The notes: a model not told the origin generated them from the sequence alone. A stretch of 64,000 nucleotides of DNA from Epiperipatus broadwayi (GCA_028023455.1 JAQFVV010012496.1:124001-188000); one strand, 5' to 3'; shown: positions 18,426-30,302, counted from the first letter of the stretch. Made by a program: numbers and translations.

Positions 18426-18670
18426 ATTGTTCAGAAATAAATCAATTTTAATAGCACTTTTAATTTTTAATTTACTGTTTGATTTTTATATAGCTGAATT
18501 TGTGTTGAATTTATATGCATCTATATTTTTGTCTATCCTGATATTATATGGAAAGCTAATAAAGTTATTTTTAAATAACAGAAGCTAGAATTGATTGTGT
18601 TAGGAAAAGGGATAGAAAATATACTAATAATTATTTTTCAGTTACAATCTTCTACTATTATCCTAAGTAG

Positions 18671-18971
18671 CAATTATACATAAGCGATTTTTTTGCATGC
18701 GTTAGTGAAGCTGTAATTATACTATAATGTTTAATATGCCTACTTACCGCTTTCGAGATTTAATATTCTAATCTCCAAACAATGGACTAACTAATTAAAA
18801 ATTCAAACTCATTTGCATATGTGTACAATAAATTACAACAGTCTTCATTCGTAAAGCTATGAGTATGAGATTAGAATACTAAATCTCGAAAGCGCTAAGC
18901 AGGCATATTAAACATTATAGTATAATTACAGTTTCACTAACGCATGCGAAAAAATCGCATATGTATAATTA
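18671..18971. repeat. Long-arm inverted repeat (MITE-like)
   Basis: Arms of 105 bases, 18671-18775 and 18867-18971, match almost perfectly (TTGCATGCGTTAGTGAAGCT and CTCGAAAGCG blocks with their inverses). The 91-base loop is unrelated. The motif CTCGAAAGCGCTAAG also occurs at 46651, beside another diverged copy. Superfamily unknown; the ends CAATTATACATAAGCG give no clear target duplication. Confidence 0.85.
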
Positions 18972-19305
18972 CAATTTTTATTGGTGAAGAGAAAAACAAT
19001 TTATTGCCTAACTAGGAATACAATTCAGTAGTAAAACCATAGTTAAAATAATGCTGAACTTAATAATCTACTATTTATTATTTTTAAAATATGAACAAAA
19101 AAATCATAAACTTCTATTTAAATGGAGATTATATTAAATGAATGTGCTTTGAAATAAATTCAAATTTACTAGGAAATAGTATGTAATATATTATCATATA
19201 TTGTTATAATTAACAAAGAAAAATTTATGTAGTTTCCTGCATATGCCATTTTTAAAAGTGTCTCGTTCCAACATGCAACAACCATTGGGATTTTAAAAGT
19301 AGCAT
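18972..19305. other. AT-rich DNA
   Basis: Nothing recognised. Confidence 0.4.
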
Positions 19306-19309
19306 TAAT

Positions 19310-19600
19310 ATTTCTGTAGTATAATTTCCACTGTATCACTCTCATGCAAGGTGGGACTGGTTTCTATTCATTTTTAACACCTTGTAGAGGAATGTAACCA
19401 TAAACATATGACCAAAGACATGTAGAAAAGATATTTTATTCTTAAGATGCAAATTTCATGCTACATCAGAACTCATCAGTTGATTGAGATTACCATCTTT
19501 TACACATATTTTTACATTATTCAGTGCAGTTTTAATTGATAAGTATTAAACTAGCAGCTTTTGCATCTTTGACACAAATCACTTAATGGAAGTAAATTAA
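19310..19600. mobile_element. Family F ribozyme element
   Basis: TTTCTGTAGTATAATTTCCACT ... TCACTCTCATGCAAGG ... TTTTAACACCTTGTAGAGG ... CATATGACCAAAGACATG, then the hammerhead, then CAGTGCAGTTTTAATTG and CTTTGACACAAATCACTT. The same order is at 46985-47250; the left half alone forms the palindrome at 29245-29492. Confidence 0.7.
19437..19492 (-). ncRNA. Hammerhead, family F, diverged but core-complete
   Basis: Minus strand: CTGATGA (19473-19479), helix II with one mismatch (GTTCT/AGCAT), GAAA (19454-19457), TC before TTAAG. Helix I is weak (CAA/TTA...). The invariant bases are present, but folding is doubtful. Confidence 0.5.
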
Positions 19601-20486
19601 TAATTATTATTATATATAGAAGTAACATTAACGGTCATTTTTCTCAGTTTATTCATAATGAACACTTAATCCAGTCACATCATCATTCTATCTGGAAAAT
19701 AACTCGAGAGAAATACATCAAATGAAGCCTTAAACTTTAAAAACTGTCCTCCAGGTTAATTTTTAAAAAGGTTCGAACCTATATTTTTAGTCAATTAGAA
19801 AATCAGAATGATGATGCTATAAGATATTTTTTATTTAGAGTAAAACGCCTTTATAAAAGAATAATAATAATAAAATTTAAAACAGGCAAAACTCTCCAAC
19901 GTATTGCCACTCAGATCATATGATGTTTATTGTCTTAAAATAATAAAATTTACAACAAATATTAATATTTATTCCTAATATTCTCTAAACGATTTGGACA
20001 TAATATTTTTCCCTTAAAAATGCATTTAATTTTTTTAAAAAATGTAACTTTTTTTAAAAAACGCTAAAGCAAATAGAATTTAGAATTAAATTTTCATTCA
20101 ATTATTAATAATTAATGTTTATTATAACTTGGACATCTGTTTATTGATTGATTGTTATTTTAACCAATCTTAATTTATATTATTATTATAATTAAATAAT
20201 AATAATTATATGATTATTATATATTGGATGTAAGCATATATGAGATTATAAGTTAAATTCAATCTAATTAAATGAATTTTCTCCAATATGAATACACACT
20301 GGCTTAAAATTTATATGTATTTTTTTGTAGTTGGATTTACTCTTAAGTATCATATAAGGTGTGTGAATGTTGCAGATAAATTTTGTTTTTAAGACTAGCT
20401 GTCCATTTCTCTCTCATTCCAAATCTAGTTGAATATAGATACACACACAATCCTGTAATGCATTAACATGTTTTTTCTCTTGAGTT
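19601..20486. other. AT-rich DNA with a family C terminus fragment
   Basis: AAAACAGGCAAAACTCTCCA at 19880-19899 is an isolated family C end followed by ATTGCCACTCAGATCATATG. The remainder is very AT-rich with no gene signal. Confidence 0.5.
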
Positions 20487-21125
20487 CATCATCATCATCA
20501 ACCATTATCAATCCACTGCAGGATGAAGGTCTCTCCAAGTTCAATCCTTCTTCTCTGATCCTCAGCCTCTCCTTTCCACATCACCCCTGCACAGTTTATC
20601 ATCCATCCATCTCACATGTGGTCTCTTTCTGGATCTTTACAATCTCTTGGAATCCAATTTAAGATTTCAATTGTCCATCTATTATCATCTCTTTTAAAAT
20701 ATGACCAGCTCAATTCCAGTCTTTTAATTTTTTCAATGAAATCAATAATACCAGTTTGTTCTCTTACTCATATACTGCATTTCCAATCTTTTTTTGTTAC
20801 TCCTAACATGCATCTCTTCATACTTCTTTGAGTTGTCTGAAGTTTCTGTATTGCTTTTCTATTAAGAGTCCAAGTCCCAGATCACTAAGTAAGAACTGGT
20901 AAAACACATTAAAAACCTTCCTTTTCAAATACACTGGCATATTTCCTTTTAGTATCAAGTTATTTCTACCAAAAGCACTCCAAGCAAGTTTAATTTGATT
21001 AATTTCATCCATTATGTTTTCATCTGTATTAATAATTTGACCAAGGTATTTGTAGCTGTTAATTTCTTCTAACTCATCATAATCAATTTTTATTTTCATA
21101 TTTCGAGAAAATCCATTGAACATTA
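20487..21125 (-). mobile_element. LINE 3' part: RT thumb and C-terminus
   Basis: The 3' tail (complement of ATCATCATCATCA at 20489-20501), the C-terminal region (20510-20700, decayed), and the frame 20818-21123 encoding NMKIKIDYDELEEINSYKYL, then GQIINTDENIMDEINQIKLA and NMPVYLKRKVFN. This is the reverse transcriptase thumb segment that follows the FADD block in endonuclease-reverse transcriptase LINEs. Frames are broken between segments, so it is a pseudogene. Confidence 0.85.
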
Positions 21126-22255
21126 ATCATTTTTAACATTTATCTTTACTTGTTAGTGGGTAAATGGAGTAACTAACATATAAGAAGCCAGATGGGGATA
21201 GGAACCCCACTTTTAGATGATTCTCATTTTAAAGATAGCACCCCAATTTATAGCATGGCAGATATGTTTTAAATAAATAAATAATGTCTGTAGTGGCAAG
21301 GGATATATTGTTTACACACTTGGACATATTTGATGGGAATGATGGTCAGGAAATATCGCTAGATACTTAGACTGATCATCATTAGTTAGAATATTAAGTT
21401 CAAAAACTGTTGTTATTCCTAACACCCAATAACTTCAGGGTTTTAACCTTCATATATATTTTTTATAAATAATTGTATATATCTAAAAAAGGCAGTAAAA
21501 CCGTAGGCCCATTAGTAGGAGGATACACCAAATGATATTTTTTTAAATCAGATGTTTTTTGTTAATAAACTTCATCATTTTTTGATTAGCCGAAAGTTGA
21601 TTTAGTATTAACTGTGTAGAACATTTTCCTTGATAAAATATTGAGATGAGCTATTATGTCTTTTAAGAAATTATTTTCTGTAAATCTAACTATGTAAAAG
21701 CAGAAACACTAAGGTATTGATAAGCTAGTAGAGACTGCAGTATTCTTATCACTTAACTACTTCTGTAATAAAAATGTTAGGCAACCCACATCGTGATCTG
21801 CTATCTACATTGCCATATTCACAAAGCATTGAAGATCATAGAAATCGTGCAACAGAAACCTGATGTTATACACGAGTCAATATGTCAGTCTTGGTGTCCG
21901 ATAAGTTATCCTCCAAATCAGAAATGGCATGCAAGATTGGGATTCTGGATATGTTGATTGGGACTAATTTTACTATTAGGTAGTGATGTGAATATAAGAT
22001 GTGGATGATTGGTACCTTCTAAGAATAATATCATGAGGAATACAATGTAATGCATCAACTGGGTGTAACCCATGTTATTTTTTTCTGACACTGTCTGTAA
22101 ATTTGTGATGATGTGGATAAATTATTTAAGCAATCTTTATTCCACTTTGATATTTTTACTATTCTGCAGTTTTCCTACATATGTTAGATGTCACTTGTGG
22201 CATTTGTTTTGGTCTACTGAAGTAAGTTATTAATGCATTTAACACTGCCATTAAA
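21126..22255. other. Unassigned DNA
   Basis: Less AT-rich at 21780-22080, where both strands show fragments of open frame without known motifs. It may be an old mobile element. No RNA gene was seen. Confidence 0.35.
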
Positions 22256-22259
22256 AAAA

Positions 22260-22815
22260 GAGCATATGGCTTTATGGCTTGGGAGATAAGAAGTTCAAGT
22301 ACCAGACCTGTAAGCCCAAGAATGATCATAGAGCATTTGACTTGGAATTGTGAGGTCCCATGATTGATTCTAGCACTTGAACATCTTATGAACTCTGGAG
22401 CAATGAAGCCATAAGTCTTTTGTTTTATCTGTACAGTTTAGGGCACATTTGGTAGAGCACCTTGGGGGAAATTGGGAGACCCCAGGATCGATTCTGGTGC
22501 TTGCAGATCTAGCACTCAAGATTTTTATGAACTCCTTAGCAAAGCCATGCACAACATTTACCTTGAATGGTTTGGTGCCATGGGTAAAGCATTTGACTTC
22601 AAATCGGTGGGTCCCAGAGTTGATTCTGGCATTCAAACATCATATGAACTTTAGAGCAGTAAAGCCAGAAGCATTTTGTTTTATCTGTGCCATTTGGCAT
22701 ACTTGCTAGAGCACCTGACTTGGGGATTGGGAGGTCCCAGGATAGATTCTGGTGCTCACAGTTCTGGCAGTCAAACTGTTTATAAACTCCTGAACAATAA
22801 AACCATTCGAATTTT
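22260..22815 (+). mobile_element. Tandem array of four tRNA-derived SINE T units
   Basis: Four copies of a tRNA-like unit follow each other at a spacing of 123-131 bases. The D-arm/A-box block (GGTAGAGCAC or variants) starts near 22331, 22451, 22582 and 22705. Each is followed by GACTTGG, GGAGGTCCCAGGATYGATTC (B box GGATCGATTC) and CTGGTGCT, then a shared tail CTCAAACTTTTTATGAACTCC. Tandem tetramers of tRNA SINE units are uncommon. Overlapping open frames here are not real genes. Confidence 0.8.
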
Positions 22816-24140
22816 TAACCCTGTTATACCATAATTTAATCTCACTATCATTGTTTAACCATTTAATTGTAAGTATTAGATATAATATGAGTGAGATGAA
22901 TATATTTATGTGAATGAGTTTGAATTTAAGCTCCAGTGAAGTCATCATCATTGGTATGCTAAAAATTATTAATTTTTGAGGCTATTGAGAGACATTACTT
23001 GAGGTACTCAAAAGTGGATATATATCATCATTATTGCTGTTGGAATATGGATTAAATATTCCCTTTACTTTTTTTAAATTGTTAGAAAGAGTTGATCTTA
23101 TACAGGTTATCCAAGCTATAACATCAAGTCACATAAGTTCCATGATCTTATTATATGTTATGGTGAACTTCACCCAAAGTGAATTCAGCTTTATGTTCTA
23201 AACAAGAAAGAAATCACTAAACACGCACAAATTTGAATTTATATATATTCTTAGTATGTGGTAAAATTAAGTTTTGTGAGACTCTATCCTCTAGCATCTG
23301 TAGAAAACTAATTTTCTTAATTTCATGGGCTACACAACTAGGATAAGCTCATATTTCAAGATTGGTAGCCCTTATGATATCCTCGAAGCATTTTAGGTTC
23401 CCATGCTGGTAATTCTGGTATCTTTAATTCCATATAGCTTGCAATCATTTCTATTTATGTGACTGTATTTTTTTTTCAAAGGGAATTACTGGTTCTCAAC
23501 AATCTTATGTGGATAACTTTTATATGACTGTTTTTTTTTAGTTTGAGAGGAATCCCTAATCTTCAACAATCTGCTACAAGGAAATCAATCAGATTGAGGT
23601 CTTTGACAATCAGACCAATTGATATCTTCATCTAAATCACTGTTTAATTGAGCCAGATCCATTTTGCTGACATCAAGATTGGCTTTGACATATTAAAATC
23701 TTATACATATTGAATACAATTGAAACTATACTACATTTATTTTGTACTTCAGAAGATCAGTTTCTGCTTTTAGATGAAAATTTATGACTTTGATATTAGA
23801 TAACTGATGCAGACCTGGGGAAAAGACTTGCAGAGTTATAACGTTATCTGTTGCCTAAAGGAGAAAATTAAAGCTTAGGCAAACCAGCATTAATTTTTTT
23901 AAGCTTGTAAAAATGAGTATCTTCATTACCTGATTTCATATGTGGTGTACAATGGTGGCATTGTCTGACCAACTGAAGATATATATTTCTGAATATAGAC
24001 TGTGAACTTGTTCTATTTTTCACGGAATGTAGAATATTTCTTGGGGCCATTTTACATCCAATTTGTTTGGTATTGTCTCTAGATTCAGTTATCAGGGTGT
24101 GGTCCATGTGTATTAAATCAGGAGATATAAAAAGTCATAG
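22816..24140. other. Unassigned DNA with a 79-codon open frame
   Basis: Minus strand 23868-24107 is open (MDHTLITESRDNTKQIG ...) and contains CHHCTPHMKSGNEDTH, Cys/His-rich. I cannot assign it; no splice pair was located. The rest shows no repeat or gene. Confidence 0.35.
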
Positions 24141-24144
24141 TACC

Positions 24145-24250
24145 TTATTGCTCAGGAGTTCATAAAAAGTTTGAGCACCAGCCCTGTAATCACCAGAAAC
24201 AACCCTGGACCTACTGATTCTAAGTCAGATATACTCTATCAACTATACAA
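24145..24250 (-). mobile_element. tRNA-derived SINE T, single copy
   Basis: Minus strand: GTTGATAGAGTATATCTGAC, GGTCCAGGGTTGTTTC (B-box position) and CTCAAACTTTTTATGAACTCC. Same unit as the 22260-22815 array. Confidence 0.7.
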
Positions 24251-24688
24251 ATATGTTCAGGGCATGTAGATGTTGGCCTATGATGATTGATATGTTCTCA
24301 AGTCAGAGAGTGAAATACAGACAATATTCATTTTGATTAATGTGTTCATACTCTTAGCTTTGGGCACACATTTAGTTCAGTGCATTATGAAAATGACATA
24401 AGTGGAAGCTTGATATACATTTATTTCGAACAGCATTAAAACATCTTCTATGATTCTTGCACTGTTTTAGAGATCAAATGTGATCATAGTAGGTAGCAAT
24501 ATAGATAAAAGTGAAGTCACTTTAACAGATCATTATGATTTCCATTTCATTTGGGTCCAGTTTACAAATAGAATTTTCAGAATGTTTTTAACAAATGAAA
24601 TAAAACTTTATTTTTAATTTTTTAATATTCTTTTTAGATTCACTTACCAATAGATTTAATAATTCATTTATGTTACCTATGATCTTTA
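24251..24688. other. Unassigned DNA
   Basis: No gene or repeat recognised. Confidence 0.4.
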
Positions 24689-25080
24689 GTGATTAAAACA
24701 GGCAAAACTTTTCATGCAGTAGTGCCACTCAGTGCCAGCCAGAGTAATCAATGGATGCCAGAAGGCTTGTGCATAAAATCCCTATCTAGTACCTACTCGT
24801 CCAATATCCCCAGACTAGTTTCTGGCTTGTGGCTTGATCAGTGGGGAGACTTCAATCTGAGAGCACTACACCTAGATCTTAGGATCTAATGCAACCCTCC
24901 CGCAGCCATCTTTTATCTCTACTTAACTAGATGGGGTTTTGTGCACAAGCCTTCTGGCATCCATTGATTACTCTGGCTGGCACTGAGTGGCACTACTGTA
25001 TGGAGAGTTTTGCCTGTTTTAATAATGGTTATGGGAAAGCATAAGAAATGGTGATCATGTGATCTTTAGCGATTTTGGAG
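24689..25080. mobile_element. Family C foldback element
   Basis: Left arm 24697-24791 and right arm 24927-25020 are inverse copies from AAAACAGGCAAAACT to the CCTATCTAGT block, and the central 24799-24900 holds one hammerhead locus. The subterminal module GGTGATCATGTGATCTTTAG follows at 25053. Confidence 0.85.
24799..24856 (-). pseudogene. Broken hammerhead, family C (G8 lost)
   Basis: The core reads CTGATCA instead of CTGATGA, so the catalytic guanine G8 is replaced by C. GAAA, CTAG-TC and the long helix I (TCCCCA/TGGGGA) are intact. Confidence 0.8.
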
Positions 25081-25164
25081 ATTTACAGAATTGGGGTTAT
25101 AATGTTTTCCTGAAAGTTTATGATAATGGTCTTTTAGTTGCATTTATATATTGGACTATTTCCA

Positions 25165-25405
25165 TCACCTAATATGGCTCAATTGGTTAGAGCATTTACC
25201 TTAAAAATCAATACTCAAGAATTTAAGAATCCAGGTTAGATTCCCATGTTAGTACTGTCACTGGTCAGTTGAAGAAGAAAAGTGGTATCCTCTTGAAACA
25301 TTGTGTATATACTAATCTGTGTACTATTCCCAACAGTTAAACGTATTTGGAATATTTAAATAAAAGTTAAATTTTTCTAAAGACAATCAATACTCATACT
25401 AGTCT
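25165..25405 (+). mobile_element. tRNA-derived SINE H, nearly full length
   Basis: A box TGGCTCAATTGGTTAGAGC (25174-25192), B box GGTTAGATTCCC (25234-25245), then the body with TTGAAGA ... CCTCTT-GAAAC (25269-25299), then GTATTTGGAATATTTAAATA and a T-rich end. The pol III promoter boxes are at tRNA spacing. The hammerhead-like core in the body has lost C3 (T instead). A better core is in the copy at 8265-8500. Confidence 0.8.
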
Positions 25406-25975
25406 TAGAGTTATAATGACTGATATTTCCTCATATTACAGGGCAGGGATATTTTGCATTGTGTTTATCTTGAGAGAAGCTATTAATCAAAGATAATCAT
25501 TGGAATGAAGCTATAGAAATGTCATCATTAGGAAACCCAGCACTCAGAAGTATTGGAAGAATTGAGTACAATTTGGTATTTTCTATAAGAGAAATCTAAT
25601 TATATTTTAATTTCAGTCAAAAGTCTATAGAGTATCTTGTGATCTTTTCCAAATACCATAAGACCCGTGGAAGGCGTAGAGTTGAGGATTTGCTTATAAT
25701 TATTACAAATACTGTTGACATTAGATATCGACCCAAAAAATATCATTGTATGAGACAGTTGTTAGTGGCTCAGAGAGAGAGCATAATTGAATATCATTTG
25801 AGTCAATAGGATATTTAAGTATGCACTTAATCAAAATATTGAGCAGATTCTGTTCTGAAAACAGATTCTGTTCTGAAAGTATAAAGGCTAGTTTGCTATC
25901 TGTTTCACTAATATAATAATTTACTTGGATTTTTGGGTTTCTGAGGTACTTTAAAAAAAATTTAAATACATTTAG
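25406..25975. other. Unassigned DNA
   Basis: A direct repeat of ACAGATTCTGTTCTGAAA (25856 region) and a 101-codon open frame on the minus strand without recognisable features. Confidence 0.35.
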
Positions 25976-26360
25976 AAATATATAGAGTATATGACACAGA
26001 CTTTCACACGATCGACCACTCTCCATTCTATCTCATAACACTGATACACTCGAACACATATATGTCGAAAAAGATAAATAATCACCAATATACGTATTTC
26101 ATACTAAAGCAATCATCAGTTGGTCCAGATTACCATCTCTACACATATATGCTATAAGTGCTCAGATATATATTAAGATAACCAATCTTCATACTTTAAT
26201 GGACAGGCTTCAATCTACTCCACATTCCAACTCTTCAATCGTCCATCCAATTGAAAATCTGATGATGGAATGCTCAAAGGCCACCCTCTGTGCTCATATC
26301 CCCTATATATTACATATATAGACATAGGTATATAATAAGCCTGTGTTTCAGTTATGAATT
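25976..26360. mobile_element. Family A element with both terminal inverted repeats
   Basis: The left end ATATAGAGTATATGACACAGA and the right end TCTGTGCTCATATCCCCTATA are inverse. The right end continues (26300-26360) with the complement of 866-925. Between them lie the tRNA-like flank, the hammerhead, CTATAAGTGCTCAGATATAT and GATGATGGAATGCTCAAAG. At about 385 bases this is the most compact complete family A unit. Confidence 0.8.
26078..26134 (-). ncRNA. Hammerhead ribozyme, family A, shortened helix II
   Basis: Minus strand: CTGATGA (26113-26119), GAAA (26097-26100), ATACGTAT and TA at the cleavage site, helix I as in copy 1 (ACCAA/TTGGT, TAATC/GATTA). A three-base deletion shrinks helix II and its loop to about four pairs and two bases. 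Confidence 0.65.
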
Positions 26361-28360
26361 TAGAAAGTAATTTTATTTTGTTCCTTCTGCTTCCAAATAT
26401 TGAACATGTGTGCCTTTTTTCTTTTATGAAATGTACTCTTTTTTTTAAAGGGAAAATATTATATATATGGATGTGTAGCATATACTTTAATATATTAAGT
26501 TAAGAATAATTATCTTTGATCACGTAAGCATTTACGCATTGCATTTGAAATATCGTAAAATTCCACTTTTTAAAACTATTACTTAATTAAAATGAACTCC
26601 ATTTATAATTTCTAAATATTTATTACGTCTGGGTGAGATTGGAAAGTATAAAAAATATTTTCCCGATTAATTTTTAAATATTTTAACAACAACACAAGAC
26701 TAAATTATTACAATATACGTTGCTTTATGCAAATTTGAAATTCTTGTAATAATAGCTTCCGAATACCAAAATTATCAGCAATTTCATTCAAGCAAACTAT
26801 TTCATCACGTGATAAATATGGACGTTATAATAAAAAGTTGTTAAAAAACAGGCAAAACTCTCCATACAATAAAAAGTTGGATACAAAAACACTATGTATA
26901 TATAACATTATTTTAATATAATTATTTTATTATTTTAAAATGTAAAAAATGGATAAGTAAATTATATCACTAAATTATCAATGATATAAATAAAATGACT
27001 GCTTAACTTAAATTATATACTTTATTATAATAATAAAAGTAGTATAAAATCCAATAATAATTTAATCTCACTTATTACAAAAGAAGTCCAATAATTATGA
27101 ATGTCACATCTTATCTTATCTTCGAATAATGGACTAGTCCAGATTCCATCTTATCTAGATAAGATTAATCGCCATGAACCTATGCATATACATATAGATA
27201 AAGTATAGCCAATAGAAGAACGGATCAATAGCGATGATGCTCACTGAATCCGAATGTTTCCATTAAGGTTTGTGATCTGGCAGCAAATAGAGTCAGTCTT
27301 TTAGAAGGTAAGGTCACAGAACTACTGTCAAAAAGCTGAAAGGCAAAATCTCCTTAATTCAGACAATAGTTGCTAAGCTAAATGATTGGTGCAGTAAGAC
27401 AAGTCACCATTTTCAAAACTAGAAGCTGTTAGAATCAAACATTGGCACGAGGCAAGCAATGCAGTCATAATACAACTAGAAGTGTCATAGGATATACTCA
27501 TGAAGCAGGATGCCAAAAATACAGCTGAAAGTAATAGGAGACTTATAAGGGCAATTGTAGTCCATTCTTCCATAGTTCACACTAGAACCAGGAGCTATAC
27601 TTTGCCAAACGGTAGCAAGTGGAGTATACCCATTATAAAATATATTGTAAATACAAGCGTACTATATATTGGTTTTCATATTCGTTAATAAATATAATGT
27701 ATAAAATGCACATGTTCGTGTTTATATACACTATCACATATAAGCACGATAAATAGAAAAGATTATTCATTTTAATTTAAAAGCAACAAATCTTCTCCTT
27801 AGAAAATTACTGGGGGCTTAGTTTATTTTTGCAGGTTCAATACCGAAATTTATCTGTCTTCTTATTTAACAACCATCTAACTTCCTATACACTAACATTC
27901 AAAAAACAATTACAAATATCACCCGAAAGAATAATAATATTTTCAAAAATATATCTTTCCATTCATCAAAATATTCACTTATCAATGTGTTTATCTTCCT
28001 TAAATTACGTATATTCCATTAAATGGAAGTACATTTACTATACATTTCTATGGCAATCAGAACAATAAAAAGTGTTTGATACTGTAAAGGTTATCTTTGC
28101 ACTTTATTCCAAATTCAAAAATAAATTAATGTAATGCTTACAAAGCAAAGTCTTACCGATAAATTTTGAATTTTCTAATAATCTCACCCACAACGATTCC
28201 ATCTCTTTATAGATATAAATAATACATTAAAACAATACTAAACTGTGTCTCAAACAAAGTTAAATATTTACATGTATGTATAATGTCATATTCTTTTCCC
28301 TGCAAACTCAGAAGCTTTTTATTAATCAGTGCTAAATCTCTGCACTATTCTATTATATAC
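26361..28360. other. AT-rich block with an isolated family C end
   Basis: AAAACAGGCAAAACTCTCCATAC at 26848-26870 is a solitary family C terminus. The segment 27240-27700 is less AT-rich and open on both strands for about 65 codons, but no domain or splice pair could be recognised. The rest is featureless. Confidence 0.4.
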
Positions 28361-28361
28361 T

Positions 28362-29045
28362 AGCCATACCTGGCCATGCATTACTGTGGCTCAGTCTGGT
28401 TAAATGGAAAAGAAAGAAAAGAGAAAGCACGTTTCTAATACGTTTAATTGCACAATGCTTGTGGGTATACAATATTTTTGTTGTTCCATTGTTTGTGCAG
28501 ATATAGAGATTGTCTGGTTTGCCGACTCTAGAACGCTCAACTAAAGCAGATCGATTGCATTGAAAAAGAAGAAACTAAGTTATAACAAAAACATATAAAA
28601 TTGCAAAACATTAAAAAAGGAAAAAACACAAACTAAAAAACAAAGAAAAAAAAAATACTAATGAAATATTTCAATTCAAACACAGATCAATTGCCGCAGT
28701 TCAATGCCACTGCCAATTGCACTAAAAAATAAGAAAAACAGTTTTAAAAACGAAAGGAAAAACAATGAAAAAAAGAAACTATACTCACGAAATGAACGCT
28801 ATGGTAAATGACACAACTCAATTCCAATGCAATGTCACATAAAATAATTAAATCAAAATGAAAATAAATCGAAATCTATGAAAATTCAATGTAATAATGC
28901 AATCAGAAATATTGAAATAGAATTGTAAAATATTTAGTAATGCGTCTGTTGCTTTTAACAGATAGCGCTGTTTTTCAAAAAAAGCTTGTTTTTATCTGTC
29001 ACAGGTGTGACATCTATATAATAATAGGTATATAAATAGCAGGTG
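28362..29045. mobile_element. Unidentified repeat (possible Helitron or Penelope relative)
   Basis: TATACTAGCCATACCTGGCC and CATTACTGTGGCTCAGTCTG at 28366-28404 look like the conserved start (ACTAGC-CGTACCCGGC-type) that recurs in many arthropod genomes, and AT-rich sequence with A-rich spacers follows. Near 29020 ATCTATATAATAATAGGTAT resembles the CT-rich/hairpin end of such elements. I recognise the motif from memory only and see no ORF or hairpin proof. Confidence 0.4.
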
Positions 29046-29244
29046 TTTCAAAACACGTGCTTATTTGAGTGCAACATTATGTCAAAATTTAAAAGCAATC
29101 GGTGAAGAACTTTCAGAGATTTAAGATTTTGAACAAATGGACATTTACATTTTTATTTATATGGAATAAAAAAATCAAATATTGCATTTTTGTTAATTTT
29201 TATTAGTTATTCATTAGACTAGAGATTGTCTAATAATGAATAAT

Positions 29245-29492
29245 AATTCTGTAATATAATTTTCACTACACCACTCTCACACAATGTAGGGATTTGTTTC
29301 CATCCACTTTTAACACCTTGTGGAGAGATGTAATCGTAAATATATGACCACAGACATGTCATAAATCTTTTTCACCTGTGGTATTATGTTTATAATTATA
29401 TTCCTCTACAAAATGTTAAAAGTGGATAGAAATCAGTCGCTATCTTGCATGAGAGTGGTGCTATAAAAATTACTCTACAGGAATATTGTTCA
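29245..29492. repeat. Family F palindrome, ribozyme absent
   Basis: Left arm 29247-29365 (TCACTACACCACTCTCACAC ... AACACCTTGTGGAGAG) and right arm 29372-29492 (inverse, ending ATTACTCTACAGGAATA) meet at about 29368 in CATAAATCTTTTTCACC. The hammerhead half of family F is lacking. Confidence 0.8.
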
Positions 29493-30075
29493 TTATTGGA
29501 ATTTTGGAGCCAAAATATTTTCATTTTTAATTAAAATTATATCAATTCTCTCTTAGATTGTCTAATTTTGATACCACATATTCCTTTTCTATCTAGAGAA
29601 GAAATCACTATTTTCTATTTACATAACCTAGCCTACAATCCTAATCATCCTTAAACTTTCTAATATGCTAATCTTAAAAATCCTAATTAAAAACATAGAG
29701 AGAGGAAACTTTCCAAATAAGAGTCAAATATTTATTATCTTTACCCTGAGGTTTCCAAAGATTACAATTTTGCTTTCAAATCTATTTTTTTTAAACTCAA
29801 TTACTTTTCTTCACTAAAATCAATAAGATTAAAATTAAAGATCAAGCACTAACCTTTCTTTTCCACACAAATACAGGATATTTATGCAGATGCAATAAGA
29901 TTAAATTTAAAGATCAACACTAACTTTTCCTTTTTCACACAAATACGGGTATTTAAGCAGCGACCCAGTTTTTAGCATTGCTTGCAAATCGTAGAACCAA
30001 AACCAATGAAGTAGCTCTCATTGATGTAATATAAATACAAATAATTTAAGTTTTGTACAATACTCAACTTTAAGA
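29493..30075. other. AT-rich DNA with a 70-bp direct repeat
   Basis: The phrase AATAAGATTAAAATTAAAGATCAAGCACTAAC ... CACACAAATACAGG at 29820-29880 recurs at 29894-29950 with small changes. Nothing else recognised. Confidence 0.5.
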
Positions 30076-30079
30076 TGTA

Positions 30080-30168
30080 ATTAAACAGGATTTGATCTCA
30101 GACTTGAAGCTTTCCCCAGCCATCCACTCCATCGCATACAACCAATACACATGAACACACATGAAAAA
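30080..30168. repeat. Family A terminal fragment
   Basis: GGATTTGATCTCAGACTTGAAGCT and CAATACACATGAACACACATG match the outer flank of family A (compare 7255-7330 and 49015-49090), truncated before the hammerhead. Confidence 0.6.
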
Positions 30169-30302
30169 GATAATCTTCAATATAATCCTTCTAAATACTT
30201 TCATTCTTTCTTTCCTTTATTTCTGCTATCTTCATATACAATATTGCAATTCAAATAATTCTTCATTACACTTTTTTCAGCAAAAAATTATTATTATTAT
30301 TA

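Noticed and set aside
22370-22709. Three overlapping open frames of 60-88 codons
   Set aside because: They run through the tRNA-like tandem units; the sequence is explained by SINE T.
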